Source of the DNA: JAEZAA01 sp964514485
Lineage (GTDB): Bacteria; Pseudomonadota; Gammaproteobacteria; Pseudomonadales; Oleiphilaceae
Reading direction: 5' to 3'
Length of the DNA stretch: 64,000 nt
Assembly (NCBI GenBank): GCA_964514485.1
Contig: CAZEWG010000003.1
Span: 59,583 to 123,582, forward strand
The notes below the pieces were generated by a model, which was not told the DNA's origin, did no database searches, and was given only the letters and a program-made list of their open reading frames with translations. The position numbers were made by a program, and so were the translations under genes. Shown here piece by piece: positions 7,450-16,375 of the stretch (the stretch's first letter is position 1; each line of letters starts with the position of its first letter).

Positions 7450-10400
7450 TTAATCAAGGGTTTTCAGAAGGGCTGCGGCTTCTTGTTGCTGCTGCTCGTT
7501 ACCTTCCTTGGTCACTTCTTCCAGAATATCCCGAGCACCTTCCAGATCACCCATGTCGATGTAGGCACGAGCCAGATCCAGCTTGGTCGCCGCCTCGTCG
7601 GTGCCAGCCAGGAAGTCAAAGTCTTCCTCGTCCAGCTCGCCCTCTACCGGGATCACCACTGCCTGGTCATCTTCCTGCTCCAGGCTCTCTGGCGTGCTTT
7701 CCAGCCCTTCCAGGAGTTCATCGCTGATTGCCAGGTCATCGCCCAGCTCGGCCTCAACCTCGTCCAGGGACTCCGCCAGCTCCTCGGAGAGACTTTCGGC
7801 TCCGGCATCCAACAGTTCAGCAACCTCATCGTCGGACATATCCAGCTCAGGAGCCTCCAACTCGGCATCCAGCGCCAGACCGTCTTCGTCCGCCACTTCC
7901 GGATCTTCTTCAACCAGATCCAGCGTGAAGCTCTCTTCGGCCGACTCCTCCAGCAGAGGCGCCTCCTCAAAGTTCATCTCGCCGAATTCGGCACCAGCCT
8001 CCGCCGCTGGAGCGTCGGTCAGGGTTTCCAGACCCAGCTCTACGGGCTGCTCGGAGACTTCGGAAGTTTCCTCCAGCTCACCCAGGTCAAAGTCCATCAG
8101 CTCCAGATCGGAGGCTTCAGCGGACTCGGCCTGAACCGACTCGGCGACCGGCTCGGCCGGAGTTTCGTCGAGACTGTCCAGATCCAGTTCGCTGAGATCA
8201 AAGTCAATATCCAGCTCGTCGCTTTCAGCTTCAACCGACTCAACCTCAGCCGCCACCTCTTCCAGCGCCGCGGCCACCTCGGTTTCATCCAGGTTCAGGA
8301 AATCCTCTTCCAGGCTTTGCAGCGGATCGGATTCCTGGGCGGGCGCAACTGCCGGCTCTTCCTCGACAGCTTCGACTTCGTCAACATCATCCGTAGCGGA
8401 TGCTTCTTCCACCACCGAAGCTTCTTCCACCGCCGATGCTTCCGGCGCCTGATAGGCACTGGCTCCACCGGACAGCAGCTCATTTTCCAGGTCATCCAGA
8501 GACAGCTCGGGCTCTGACTCATTCATACGGGCCCGCAACTCTTCCGCCGCGCTAATGGCTTCCCCATCGCCGGAAGCTTCCAGCACCGCAAACTGCTCTT
8601 CGAACGCCTCACCATTGCCGCCCTGGCTATACACTTCCAACAGCTTCAAGCGAACATCATTCCGGTCAGGGTTGTTTTTCAGTTCGTCTTCCAGCAATTG
8701 GGCGGCATATTCCAGACGCCCGTAGGCCATATAAGCCTCGGCTTCGGCCAGAACGTCAGCGTTTTCCTCGTCCTGCGCGCCAGCCACTGCGGCCATGGCA
8801 CCCAGCCCAACTCCCGCCGCCACCGCACCGGAAGCCGCACGACGATCGGACTGACCCAGATCGATGGCTTCATCGTCGTCCAGGGGAGCACCACCGGCAG
8901 TCGCCAGTTGGGCCTGGAACGCCTTTTCTTTGTTGGCGTTATGACGGGAAGCCAGCCACAGGATAATCAGCAGCAATACCACACTGCCACCGGCAATGCC
9001 TTTATAGAGCGGATCGCTCAGCACCTGCTCCAGGAAGCTTTTGGATGGCGGGGGCAACTCAGCCGGAACTGATACCGGAGTCACGTCCACCGGCGCCGGT
9101 GCTTCGACCTGGGCCACCGCGCCCTCGGCAATCTCGGCTTCCACGACGTCAGCCTCGGCTTGCATCGCGGGCTCTGTCGCGCTTTGCGCGTCCACATCGG
9201 TGACCGGCTGCTCTGTCTCGGCGGCTGCCAATTCAGAAATGGCGCTAATTAACTCTTCTTCGGTGGGCTGGGTCTCCGTGGCAGCCAGCTCAGCAGATGC
9301 GTCCAGCGCTTCCGCCTGGGGCGCCAACCCGGCCTCGTCAGACACTCCTGTCTGGGCTTGTAGCAAGGCAAGTTGGTCATCTTTCAGGGTCACCAGCTTC
9401 TGCAGGGTCTCCAGTTGGGCTTCCAGCTCCTGCAGACGATTCTGCAGCTCACGATTTTCGCGGGCGGTTTTGTCCAGCTCTTCCATTGCCAGATCAAGCT
9501 GTTGTTCGCTGCCACCACCGCTGGCCGCACTGCCGGATTTGCCACCCGTGGCCTGCCCCGGATTGGCTTCGGCGCTGCCATCGGCGGCGACAATCTTCAG
9601 CACGCCTTCAGTAGTAGCCTGCTGGGCGGGCGCCGAAGAGGCGGTACGCCCGGTCGCGTCAATCTGCCGGCCCCGCAGGGCCTGCTTCTCGGCAAAGGCG
9701 CGGTTTTGCGCGCGCACTTCAGCCACGGCCTGATCAGCACTGCGCCGGTCCACATCTTCCTGAGTTGGCATCCGCAGCACTTGCCCTGCCTTCATCAGGT
9801 TGATGTTGTTGTCGATAAACGCGGAGGGATTCAGATCCTGGATTGCCAGCATGGTCTGCTGGGTGGTTGCCCGGCCTGAGGGACGGTTTTGCTGGGCAAT
9901 GTGCCACAAGGTATCCGAGCCGCTGGTCTTCAGGGTGCGCCGGTCATCGCCGTAGCTCATCGAAGCACTGTACATGGACGGGCTGGCCACCGTTTGAGGG
10001 GTCGGATCACGACGCACCACCGGTGCCGGCTGGGCAGACGCCATCGCGGGTGCAACCGCCGATGCTGGCTCCTGGGCAAACATCGGCGGGTCGATCAGCA
10101 GCGCGTATTCCCGCAGCAGGCGACCATTGGGCCACACCACCTCAACCAGGAAGTTCAAAAAGGGTTCACGAATGGGTTTCTGGCTGGAAAGCCTGATTAC
10201 CGCCGTATTGGGATCTTTAAAGACAACATTGAACTTCAGATCCGAAAGAAGATGGGGACGCTCAATCCCCGCTCTTACGAAATCCTCCCGTGACGCCAGG
10301 CCCGGTAGAATTTCCGCGCTGGTAAGGTCGCGAACACTGATCAGTTCAATTTCGGCATTCAACGGCTGATTGAGTGTCGAGTTGACTTTGGCCTCACCTA

Positions 10401-10473
10401 GCCCCAATGCCATGGCGACACTAGAGCTGAGAGTCGACACTGCGAATAACGCTGCCGCGAACTTACGAATCAT
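7450..10473 (-). CDS. fimV: FimV-type pilus/polarity hub protein
   Basis: This is a 1007-residue bitopic inner-membrane protein. It has a signal segment (residues 1-22), the FimV N-terminal domain starting with LGLGEAKVNSTLNQPLNAEIEL, a LysM peptidoglycan-binding motif around 180-237 (SDTLWHIAQQNRPSG), a coiled coil near 325-365, one membrane helix near 490-512, a very acidic cytoplasmic region, and the C-terminal FimV/TPR motif ending in ARAYIDMGDLEGARDILEEV. In Pseudomonas FimV promotes PilQ secretin assembly and cAMP signalling and acts as a polar hub. The acidic repeats (SELDLDSLDE and similar) vary freely in length in this family. It lies in the usual place between asd and truA. Confidence 0.93.
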   Translation of the reverse strand: MIRKFAAALFAVSTLSSSVAMALGLGEAKVNSTLNQPLNAEIELISVRDLTSAEILPGLASREDFVRAGIERPHLLSDLKFNVVFKDPNTAVIRLSSQKPIREPFLNFLVEVVWPNGRLLREYALLIDPPMFAQEPASAVAPAMASAQPAPVVRRDPTPQTVASPSMYSASMSYGDDRRTLKTSGSDTLWHIAQQNRPSGRATTQQTMLAIQDLNPSAFIDNNINLMKAGQVLRMPTQEDVDRRSADQAVAEVRAQNRAFAEKQALRGRQIDATGRTASSAPAQQATTEGVLKIVAADGSAEANPGQATGGKSGSAASGGGSEQQLDLAMEELDKTARENRELQNRLQELEAQLETLQKLVTLKDDQLALLQAQTGVSDEAGLAPQAEALDASAELAATETQPTEEELISAISELAAAETEQPVTDVDAQSATEPAMQAEADVVEAEIAEGAVAQVEAPAPVDVTPVSVPAELPPPSKSFLEQVLSDPLYKGIAGGSVVLLLIILWLASRHNANKEKAFQAQLATAGGAPLDDDEAIDLGQSDRRAASGAVAAGVGLGAMAAVAGAQDEENADVLAEAEAYMAYGRLEYAAQLLEDELKNNPDRNDVRLKLLEVYSQGGNGEAFEEQFAVLEASGDGEAISAAEELRARMNESEPELSLDDLENELLSGGASAYQAPEASAVEEASVVEEASATDDVDEVEAVEEEPAVAPAQESDPLQSLEEDFLNLDETEVAAALEEVAAEVESVEAESDELDIDFDLSELDLDSLDETPAEPVAESVQAESAEASDLELMDFDLGELEETSEVSEQPVELGLETLTDAPAAEAGAEFGEMNFEEAPLLEESAEESFTLDLVEEDPEVADEDGLALDAELEAPELDMSDDEVAELLDAGAESLSEELAESLDEVEAELGDDLAISDELLEGLESTPESLEQEDDQAVVIPVEGELDEEDFDFLAGTDEAATKLDLARAYIDMGDLEGARDILEEVTKEGNEQQQQEAAALLKTLD

Positions 10474-10827
10474 AACTTCGTTCCTTTCTTCTTCAAGACC
10501 GAAAAAGGTTGTGGTGTTGAGCTTTTAAAATACTGGCGATGGCGGATAACAGCTGAAGGCGATTTGGCCTGATCAGGCAGGTTTTCCCAGTCGGCTAGAT
10601 AACGTTCATGCTCGCAAATAGCTGACTACCACTCACGCATCCGTTTGTTAATTCGACAAAATCGGATTGGTTTTACGATAAACGCTAGTAAGTATTGTTG
10701 AGGTCCTGGGATTTGACAAGCCGAAAGCGAGAAGCCGCGCAAGGTTCTGCCACCCCAAGCCCTCACAAAACCTGTTGTTATCCCCACACCCCGATAAAGA
10801 GCCTAAAAATTCACCACCCCAGAACTG
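10474..10827. other. intergenic region upstream of fimV
   Basis: About 350 bases lie between the fimV start and the asd terminator. No protein-coding signal with a ribosome site is convincing on either strand. The fimV promoter should lie in the part next to 10474, but I could not fix -35 and -10 boxes with confidence. No tRNA or repeat was seen. Confidence 0.6.
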
Positions 10828-10849
10828 AAAACCCCCGCTTAAGCGGGGG
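10828..10849 (-). terminator. intrinsic terminator after asd
   Basis: A perfect palindrome (CCCCCGCTTAAGCGGGGG, 10832-10849) is followed on the minus strand by TTTT. It lies 25 bases past the asd stop codon, so it ends the leucine/asd transcripts before fimV. Confidence 0.85.
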
Positions 10850-10874
10850 CATCTGTTAGGCGTCCGTCGAACAC

Positions 10875-11987
10875 TTATTGCTCGAGCAGAATACGCAGCA
10901 TGCGGCGCAGCGGCTCGGCCGCACCCCACAGCAGCTGGTCACCCACGGTGAAAGCGTTCAGGTACTGCGGCCCCATGTTCATCTTGCGCAGACGGCCCAC
11001 GGGCACGGACAGGGTACCGGTCACCGCGGTCGGGGTCAGATCCTTGATGGTTGCTTCCCGCTCATTGGGAACCACTTTCACCCAGTCGTTGGCTTGGGCA
11101 ATGATGCCTTCGATGTCAGACATCGGCACATCTTTATTCAGCTTGATGGTCAACGCCTGGCTGTGGCAACGCATGGCGCCGATCCGCACACAGGTACCAT
11201 CCACGGGAATCGGGTTGCCGGAACGGCCCAGAACCTTGTTGGTCTCTGCCTGGCCTTTCCATTCTTCGCGGCTTTGGCCATTGTCCAGCTGCTTGTCGAT
11301 CCAGGGGATCAAGCTGCCGGCCAGGGGCACACCGAAGTTATCCACCGGGAAGGCACTGGAGCGCATGGTTTCGGCCAGCTTGCGGTCGATATCCAGAATG
11401 GCGCTGGCAGGGTTGGCCAGCTCTTCAGCCACGGACTGGTGAGAGGCACCCATTTGTGAAATCAGCTCACGCATATTCTGGGCACCGGCACCGCTGGCCG
11501 CCTGATAGGTCATGGCAGACATCCACTCCACCAGGCCGGCTTCAAACAAGCCGCCCAAGCCCATCAGCATCAAACTGACGGTACAGTTGCCGCCGATAAA
11601 ATCCTTAACGCCGTTATGCAGGGCCTGATCAATCACCTTGCGGTTGACCGGGTCGAGAACAATCACCGCATCGTCGTTCATGCGCAGCGCGGAGGCGGCA
11701 TCAATCCAGTAGCCTTTCCAGCCTGCGGCGCGCAACTTCGGATAGACCTCGTTGGTGTAGTCGCCGCCTTGGCAGGAAATAATGGCTTCCATGGTCTGGA
11801 GCTCGTCAATACTGAAAGCATCCTTCAGCGCAGGAATATCCTTACCAATCTCCGGCCCTTGACCACCCACATTGGAAGTGGTGAAGAATACGGGATCAAT
11901 CAGGTTGAAATCACCTTCCTCCAGCATCCGTTGCATCAGCACGGAGCCAACCATGCCACGCCATCCTACCAAGCCTACACGCATCAT
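10875..11987 (-). CDS. asd: aspartate-semialdehyde dehydrogenase
   Basis: This 370-residue enzyme reduces aspartyl phosphate to aspartate semialdehyde with NADPH, the branch point to lysine, methionine, threonine and diaminopimelate. The N-terminus VGLVGWRGMVGSVLMQRM is the gammaproteobacterial Asd nucleotide-binding loop. The catalytic cysteine is Cys135 in GGNCTVSLM. Two ATGs in tandem open the frame, after GGGTAG; the second is equally possible. It lies downstream of leuB on the same strand, as in Pseudomonas, and a strong terminator follows it. The Usg/Asd2-like paralogue often present next to it in Pseudomonas is absent. Confidence 0.96.
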   Translation of the reverse strand: MMRVGLVGWRGMVGSVLMQRMLEEGDFNLIDPVFFTTSNVGGQGPEIGKDIPALKDAFSIDELQTMEAIISCQGGDYTNEVYPKLRAAGWKGYWIDAASALRMNDDAVIVLDPVNRKVIDQALHNGVKDFIGGNCTVSLMLMGLGGLFEAGLVEWMSAMTYQAASGAGAQNMRELISQMGASHQSVAEELANPASAILDIDRKLAETMRSSAFPVDNFGVPLAGSLIPWIDKQLDNGQSREEWKGQAETNKVLGRSGNPIPVDGTCVRIGAMRCHSQALTIKLNKDVPMSDIEGIIAQANDWVKVVPNEREATIKDLTPTAVTGTLSVPVGRLRKMNMGPQYLNAFTVGDQLLWGAAEPLRRMLRILLEQ

Positions 11988-12009
11988 TCGTCTACCCAGT
12001 TATTTCAGT

Positions 12010-12030
12010 GAGCCGGCCTGTTGCCGGCTC
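12010..12030. repeat. inverted repeat just upstream of asd
   Basis: An 8-base-pair stem (GAGCCGGC / GCCGGCTC) with a five-base loop lies 23 bases before the asd start. No T-run follows on either strand, so this is more likely an mRNA structure or operator than a terminator. Confidence 0.45.
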
Positions 12031-12068
12031 CAGTTTACGTTTCAGTTTAGCGCTCTCACCAAACCACC

Positions 12069-12092
12069 GGGCTTTCAATGTCTTGAAAGCCC
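12069..12092 (-). terminator. hairpin after leuB, possible weak terminator
   Basis: A perfect 10-base-pair stem (GGGCTTTCAA / TTGAAAGCCC) with a four-base loop lies 17 bases after the leuB stop. On the minus strand the sequence continues GGTGGTTTGG, so the T-run is poor. It may attenuate readthrough from leuCDB into asd rather than stop it. Confidence 0.45.
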
Positions 12093-12108
12093 TCTGCCGG
12101 ATTGGGTC

Positions 12109-13191
12109 TTACAACGCTTTCAGCGCTGCGACAACCGCGTCGCCCATCTCACCCGTACCAACTTTGCGCGTGCCTTCTGAATAGATGTCACCGGTCCGGT
12201 AACCCTGATCCAGTACCACGCTAACAGCCCGCTCAATCAACGAGGCCGCTTCTTCCTGACCGAATGAATAGCGTAACATCATGGCAGCAGAAAGAATCGT
12301 TGCCAAGGGGTTGGCAATGCCCTGACCGGCAATATCCGGCGCCGAACCATGGCAGGGCTCATACATGCCCTTGTTGTTCTGATCCAGCGAGGCGGAAGGC
12401 AGCATGCCGATGGAACCGGTCAGCATGGAGGCCTCGTCCGACAGGATATCACCAAACATATTATCGGTGACGATCACATCGAACTGCTTGGGGGCACGCA
12501 CCAACTGCATTGCCGCATTATCCACATACATGTGGGACAGCTCTACATCGGGATAATCCTTAGCCACCTCTTCCACCACCGTGCGCCACAGCTGGCTGGA
12601 GGCCAATACGTTGGCTTTATCGACGGAGCAGAGTTTGCGATTACGCACCCGCGCCATTTCAAAGCCCACTTTGGCAATCCGGCGAATTTCGCTTTCGCTG
12701 TAGGGCAGCGTGTCGTAAGCCATGCGCTCGCCGTTGTCGAGCACCTTGGTCTCCCGCGGCTTGCCGAAGTAAATCCCACCGGTCAGCTCGCGGACAATCA
12801 GAATATCCAGTCCGGACACCACCTCCGGCTTCAGGGTGGAGGCTTCCGCCAGCTGCGGGTACAGCATGGCCGGGCGCAGGTTGGCAAACAAGCCCAGCTC
12901 GGAGCGGATTTTCAGCAATCCGCGCTCAGGCCGGATGGCCGGGTCAATTGTGTCCCACTTAGGCCCACCGACCGCTCCCAACAGAACCGCGTCCGCTTGT
13001 TTAGCGGCTTCCAGGGTTTCATCCGCCAGCGGCACACCGGTGGCGTCAATCGATGCACCACCAATCAAACCGTCTTGGAACGTTAGACCAAGATTACACT
13101 TTTCGTTCACCACATCGAGAACTTTACGGGTTTCAGCCACGATTTCGGGGCCGATACCGTCACCCGCAAGCATCAAAATTTTCTTTTCCAT
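12109..13191 (-). CDS. leuB: 3-isopropylmalate dehydrogenase
   Basis: LeuB oxidatively decarboxylates 3-isopropylmalate with NAD+ in leucine synthesis. The protein starts MEKKILMLAGDGIGPEIV, the standard N-terminus. It carries the family lysine and arginine motifs and the metal-binding NMFGDILSDEASML run, and the C-terminal part has YEPCHGSAPDIAGQGIANP. The ATG at 13191 was chosen over one six codons upstream because it matches the family. The length of 360 residues is normal. It is the last gene of leuC-leuD-leuB, with a 95-base gap holding a hairpin after leuD. Confidence 0.96.
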   Translation of the reverse strand: MEKKILMLAGDGIGPEIVAETRKVLDVVNEKCNLGLTFQDGLIGGASIDATGVPLADETLEAAKQADAVLLGAVGGPKWDTIDPAIRPERGLLKIRSELGLFANLRPAMLYPQLAEASTLKPEVVSGLDILIVRELTGGIYFGKPRETKVLDNGERMAYDTLPYSESEIRRIAKVGFEMARVRNRKLCSVDKANVLASSQLWRTVVEEVAKDYPDVELSHMYVDNAAMQLVRAPKQFDVIVTDNMFGDILSDEASMLTGSIGMLPSASLDQNNKGMYEPCHGSAPDIAGQGIANPLATILSAAMMLRYSFGQEEAASLIERAVSVVLDQGYRTGDIYSEGTRKVGTGEMGDAVVAALKAL

Positions 13192-13225
13192 GAGCCCACC
13201 AAAACACAAATCACTTTAACTATAA

Positions 13226-13258
13226 GCGCCAAGCCCCTGTTTTATGGTGACTTGGCGC
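13226..13258. repeat. inverted repeat between leuD and leuB
   Basis: GCGCCAAG (13226-13233) and CTTGGCGC (13251-13258) form an 8-base-pair stem with a 17-base loop in the leuD-leuB gap. There is no T-run on the transcribed strand. It probably forms an intercistronic mRNA hairpin that tunes leuB expression or stability. Confidence 0.5.
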
Positions 13259-13286
13259 CTCCAAATGACCTAACCACCCGGCTTTT

Positions 13287-13934
13287 TTATTGAATGGCAC
13301 CAAACAGCCAAGGGGTTTCCTGACGCTTACGCTCTTCATAAGCCCGAATGGCGTCCGCCTGTTCCAAGGTCAAGCCAATATCGTCCAGACCATGCAGCAG
13401 GCAGTGGCGACGGAACTCATCCACCTCAAAGGCAATTTCCTCACCGTTAGGCTTCACGATCACCTGGCGTTCCAGATCAATGGTCAGCTGGTAGCCGTCC
13501 TGCTCGTAGCACTCACGGAACAGCTCATCAACAGTTTCTTCTGCCAAAACAATGGGTAACAAGCCATTCTTAAAGCAGTTGTTAAAGAAGATATCCGCAA
13601 AGCTCGGCGCAATAATCGCCCGGAAGCCGTAATCATCCAGCGCCCAGGGAGCGTGCTCGCGGCTGGAGCCGCAGCCGAAGTTTTGCCGGGCCAGCAAAAT
13701 GCTGGAGCCTTCATAGCGGGGCTGGTTCAGTACGAAGTCCGGATTTTTCGGACGGTTGGAGCAGTCCTGATCCGGCACCCCTTCGTCCAGATAACGCAGC
13801 TCATCAAACAGGTTTTTACCAAACCCACTGCGCTTGATGGACTTCAAAAACTGCTTGGGAATGATCATGTCGGTATCGACGTTGGCGCGATCCATGGGCG
13901 CCACGATGCCAGTCACTTGAGTAAATTTTTTCAT
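13287..13934 (-). CDS. leuD: 3-isopropylmalate dehydratase small subunit
   Basis: This is the 215-residue small subunit of isopropylmalate isomerase. It contains the swivelling-domain signature FGCGSSREHAPWAL near residues 87-100 and ANVDTDMIIPKQFLKSIKRSGFG near the N-terminus. With LeuC it interconverts 2- and 3-isopropylmalate. It starts 18 bases after leuC ends, so the two are clearly co-transcribed. The C-terminus (YEERKRQETPWLFG) is typical of Pseudomonas-like LeuD. Confidence 0.96.
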   Translation of the reverse strand: MKKFTQVTGIVAPMDRANVDTDMIIPKQFLKSIKRSGFGKNLFDELRYLDEGVPDQDCSNRPKNPDFVLNQPRYEGSSILLARQNFGCGSSREHAPWALDDYGFRAIIAPSFADIFFNNCFKNGLLPIVLAEETVDELFRECYEQDGYQLTIDLERQVIVKPNGEEIAFEVDEFRRHCLLHGLDDIGLTLEQADAIRAYEERKRQETPWLFGAIQ

Positions 13935-13952
13935 CGGAATAAACCTCTTTGC

Positions 13953-15380
13953 TTACTGGCCCATAAACTCACGAACATCCACAAAGTGGCCGGCAATCGC
14001 CGCTGCCGCCGCCATGGCCGGACTCACCAGGTGGGTACGCCCGCCAAAGCCCTGGCGACCTTCAAAGTTCCGGTTGGAGGTAGAGGCACAATGCTCACCC
14101 TGCCCCAGTTTGTCGGCGTTCATGGCCAGGCACATGGAGCAGCCCGGCTCACGCCACTCAAGACCGGCCTCGATAAAGATCTTGTCCAGACCTTCCTGCT
14201 CGGCCTGAGCTTTCACCAAGCCGGAGCCCGGCACCACCAGCGCCTGCTTCAGGGTCGGCGCGACTTTCTTGCCCTTGACCACTTCGGCAGCCGCTCTCAG
14301 GTCTTCAATCCGGGAGTTGGTGCAGGAGCCGATGAAAACACGGTCCAGCTGAATCTCGGTAATGGCCTGACCGGCGTTCAATCCCATGTATTTCAGGGCG
14401 CGACGAATGCCTTCCCGCTTGATGGGATCTTCTTCCTGATCCGGATCGGGCACGCGGCTGTTCACCCCGGCGACCATTTCGGGCGAGGTGCCCCAAGTCA
14501 CTTGGGGTTCAATTTCGGAACCGTCCAGCTCAACCACCCGGTCAAACTGGGCATCGGGATCGCTCTTGAGGGTGCGCCAGTATTCAGCCGCTTTTTCAAA
14601 CATCTCGCCTTGCGGCGCGAAAGGACGCCCTTTTACATAGGAGATGGTAGTTTCATCCACCGCTACCAGCCCGGCACGGGCACCCGCTTCAATCGCCATG
14701 TTACAGATGGTCATCCGGCCTTCCATGGAAAGCGCCTGGATCACCTCACCGCCGAACTCCACGGCATAGCCGGTGCCGCCCGCAGTGCCAATCTTGCCGA
14801 TAATGGCCAGCACCACGTCTTTCGCGGTGACGCCCGGGCGCAACTTGCCGTTGACCCGAATCAGCATGTTTTTCATTTTCTTCTGGACCAAGCACTGGGT
14901 GGCCAGCACGTGCTCTACTTCGGAGGTGCCGATACCGTGTGCCAGAGCGCCGAAAGCGCCGTGGGTGGAGGTATGGGAGTCGCCACAGACAATGGTCATG
15001 CCCGGCAAGGTCGCACCCTGCTCCGGCCCGATCACATGCACGATCCCCTGACGTTGGTCCTTCATGCCAAATTCAACAATGCCGAAATCCCGGCAGTTTT
15101 CATTAAGGGTTTGAACCTGGATCTTGGACACCGGATCCACAATCCCGTCGACCCCTTGTTCACGCTCCACGGGCGTGGTGGGCACGTTATGGTCAGGCGT
15201 GGCCAGGTTGGCATCGAGGCGCCAGGGCTTGCGGCCCGCCAGACGCAGGCCTTCAAACGCCTGGGGTGACGTGACTTCGTGCAGCAATTGACGGTCGATA
15301 TAAATCAACGCGGTTCCATCGGGGCGCTCGCTGACAACGTGCGATTCCCAAAGTTTGTCGTATAAGGTTTTACCTGCCAT
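13953..15380 (-). CDS. leuC: 3-isopropylmalate dehydratase large subunit
   Basis: This 475-residue aconitase-family protein carries the [4Fe-4S] cluster. Cluster-ligand motifs are visible as FIGSCTNSRIEDL and EPGCSMCLAMN, and CGDSHTSTHGAFGA and YIDRQLLHEVTSPQAFEGL are further family blocks. The start at MAGKTLYDKLW matches homologues; an ATG three codons upstream is possible. It is divergent from a LysR-type regulator gene, a layout seen in other gammaproteobacteria, and the promoter must lie in the roughly 110-base gap. Confidence 0.97.
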   Translation of the reverse strand: MAGKTLYDKLWESHVVSERPDGTALIYIDRQLLHEVTSPQAFEGLRLAGRKPWRLDANLATPDHNVPTTPVEREQGVDGIVDPVSKIQVQTLNENCRDFGIVEFGMKDQRQGIVHVIGPEQGATLPGMTIVCGDSHTSTHGAFGALAHGIGTSEVEHVLATQCLVQKKMKNMLIRVNGKLRPGVTAKDVVLAIIGKIGTAGGTGYAVEFGGEVIQALSMEGRMTICNMAIEAGARAGLVAVDETTISYVKGRPFAPQGEMFEKAAEYWRTLKSDPDAQFDRVVELDGSEIEPQVTWGTSPEMVAGVNSRVPDPDQEEDPIKREGIRRALKYMGLNAGQAITEIQLDRVFIGSCTNSRIEDLRAAAEVVKGKKVAPTLKQALVVPGSGLVKAQAEQEGLDKIFIEAGLEWREPGCSMCLAMNADKLGQGEHCASTSNRNFEGRQGFGGRTHLVSPAMAAAAAIAGHFVDVREFMGQ

Positions 15381-15473
15381 GTTATTCAAACCTCTTCAGG
15401 GTGACTTGGCCATTTACCAAAGTATGCTAACCCTCTACAATCCATAAAACAAATTCATCTTTTTTATATTTTC

Positions 15474-15490
15474 CATTCCAAAAAGGAATG
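15474..15490. promoter_or_regulatory. palindrome in the leuC/lysR divergent region
   Basis: CATTCC and GGAATG flank five A residues, directly before the chosen start of the LysR-type gene. The right arm supplies the ribosome site AAGGA for the ATG at 15494. Its position suits an operator through which the regulator represses its own translation or transcription. Function is inferred from position only. Confidence 0.4.
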
Positions 15491-15493
15491 CAA

Positions 15494-16375
15494 ATGGATA
15501 CCCAAGCCCTCAAGGCTTTTATCGCGGTCGTGGAAGCCGGCTCCTTTTCGGCGGCGGCCGACTCGCTGCATATTACCCAGCCGGCGGTCACCAAACGTAT
15601 TCAAGGCCTGGAAAGCCAACTTGGCACCCCGCTGTTCGACCGCTTTCAGCGCCGTATTGTGCTGACTGAAGCCGGCCGGGTGTTGCTGCCCCACGCGCAA
15701 GCGGCCCTACAACAACTGGGGCGGGCGGAGCTGGAGATCCAGAACCTGTCCGGCAAAGTGGGCGGCCCCCTGGCCTTGGCCACCAGTCACCACATCGGCC
15801 TGCACCGGTTGCCAACAGTCTTGCGGCATTACACCCGGCTCTTTCCCGATGTGGACTTACAACTCCACTTCATGGAATCAGAGAAAGCCTATGAAGCCGT
15901 GTTGACTGGCGACGTGGAACTGGCCTTTGCCACCTTGTCGCCGGAGGCCCAGGCCTCTATTGAAAGCGCGCCGATCTGGGAGGATCGCCTGACCTTTGTG
16001 GTCGCCCCCAACCACCCATTGCGCAATTTATGCAGCCCGGGACTTGAGGATTTAGTGGCCTACAGCGCCATTCTGCCAGCGCCTTTTACCCACACCTATC
16101 GGATCGTGAAGCGTTTGTTCACGGAACGGGACATTCCCCTGACCGCCGTGATGCCCACCAACTATCTGGAAACCATCAAAATGATGGTCTCGGTGGGCAT
16201 GGGCTGGAGTGTGCTGCCGGAATCCATGCTGGACAACAGTCTCTGCGCCCTGCAGCTGGGAGTCTCGTTGCGCCGCAGTCTGGGTGTGATTTACCACCGC
16301 AACCGCATCCTCAGTAACGCCGCCCAGGCCATTGTCCAACAAGCCAAGGACAGCGCCGACCTCAGCCCTGAATAG
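15494..16375 (+). CDS. LysR-family transcriptional regulator
   Basis: This 293-residue protein has an N-terminal winged helix (residues 1-60: QALKAFIAVVEAGSFSAAADSLHITQPAVTKRI with the following recognition helix) and a C-terminal periplasmic-binding-like effector domain. It is transcribed away from leuCDB, so it probably controls that operon in response to a leucine-pathway metabolite, as LeuO/LysR-type proteins next to leu genes do elsewhere. The ATG at 15494 was preferred to the one at 15488 because AAGGA is spaced six bases from it. The 3' end overlaps the convergent MFS gene by 14 bases. The specific ligand cannot be read from the sequence. Confidence 0.9.
   Translation: MDTQALKAFIAVVEAGSFSAAADSLHITQPAVTKRIQGLESQLGTPLFDRFQRRIVLTEAGRVLLPHAQAALQQLGRAELEIQNLSGKVGGPLALATSHHIGLHRLPTVLRHYTRLFPDVDLQLHFMESEKAYEAVLTGDVELAFATLSPEAQASIESAPIWEDRLTFVVAPNHPLRNLCSPGLEDLVAYSAILPAPFTHTYRIVKRLFTERDIPLTAVMPTNYLETIKMMVSVGMGWSVLPESMLDNSLCALQLGVSLRRSLGVIYHRNRILSNAAQAIVQQAKDSADLSPE

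Noticed and set aside
7441..8517. Long open frame opposite the acidic part of fimV
   Set aside because: Antisense to repetitive acidic coding sequence; low-complexity product and no independent signal.
10678..10691. The 14-base string ATAAACGCTAGTAA occurs here and again at 47045-47058
   Set aside because: A single exact 14-base match is expected by chance in a 64 kb window, and the contexts are unrelated.
13653..15269. A 538-codon open frame opposite leuC/leuD
   Set aside because: It is a shadow of leuC and leuD; histidine- and glutamine-rich sequence is typical of antisense translation of GC-rich genes.
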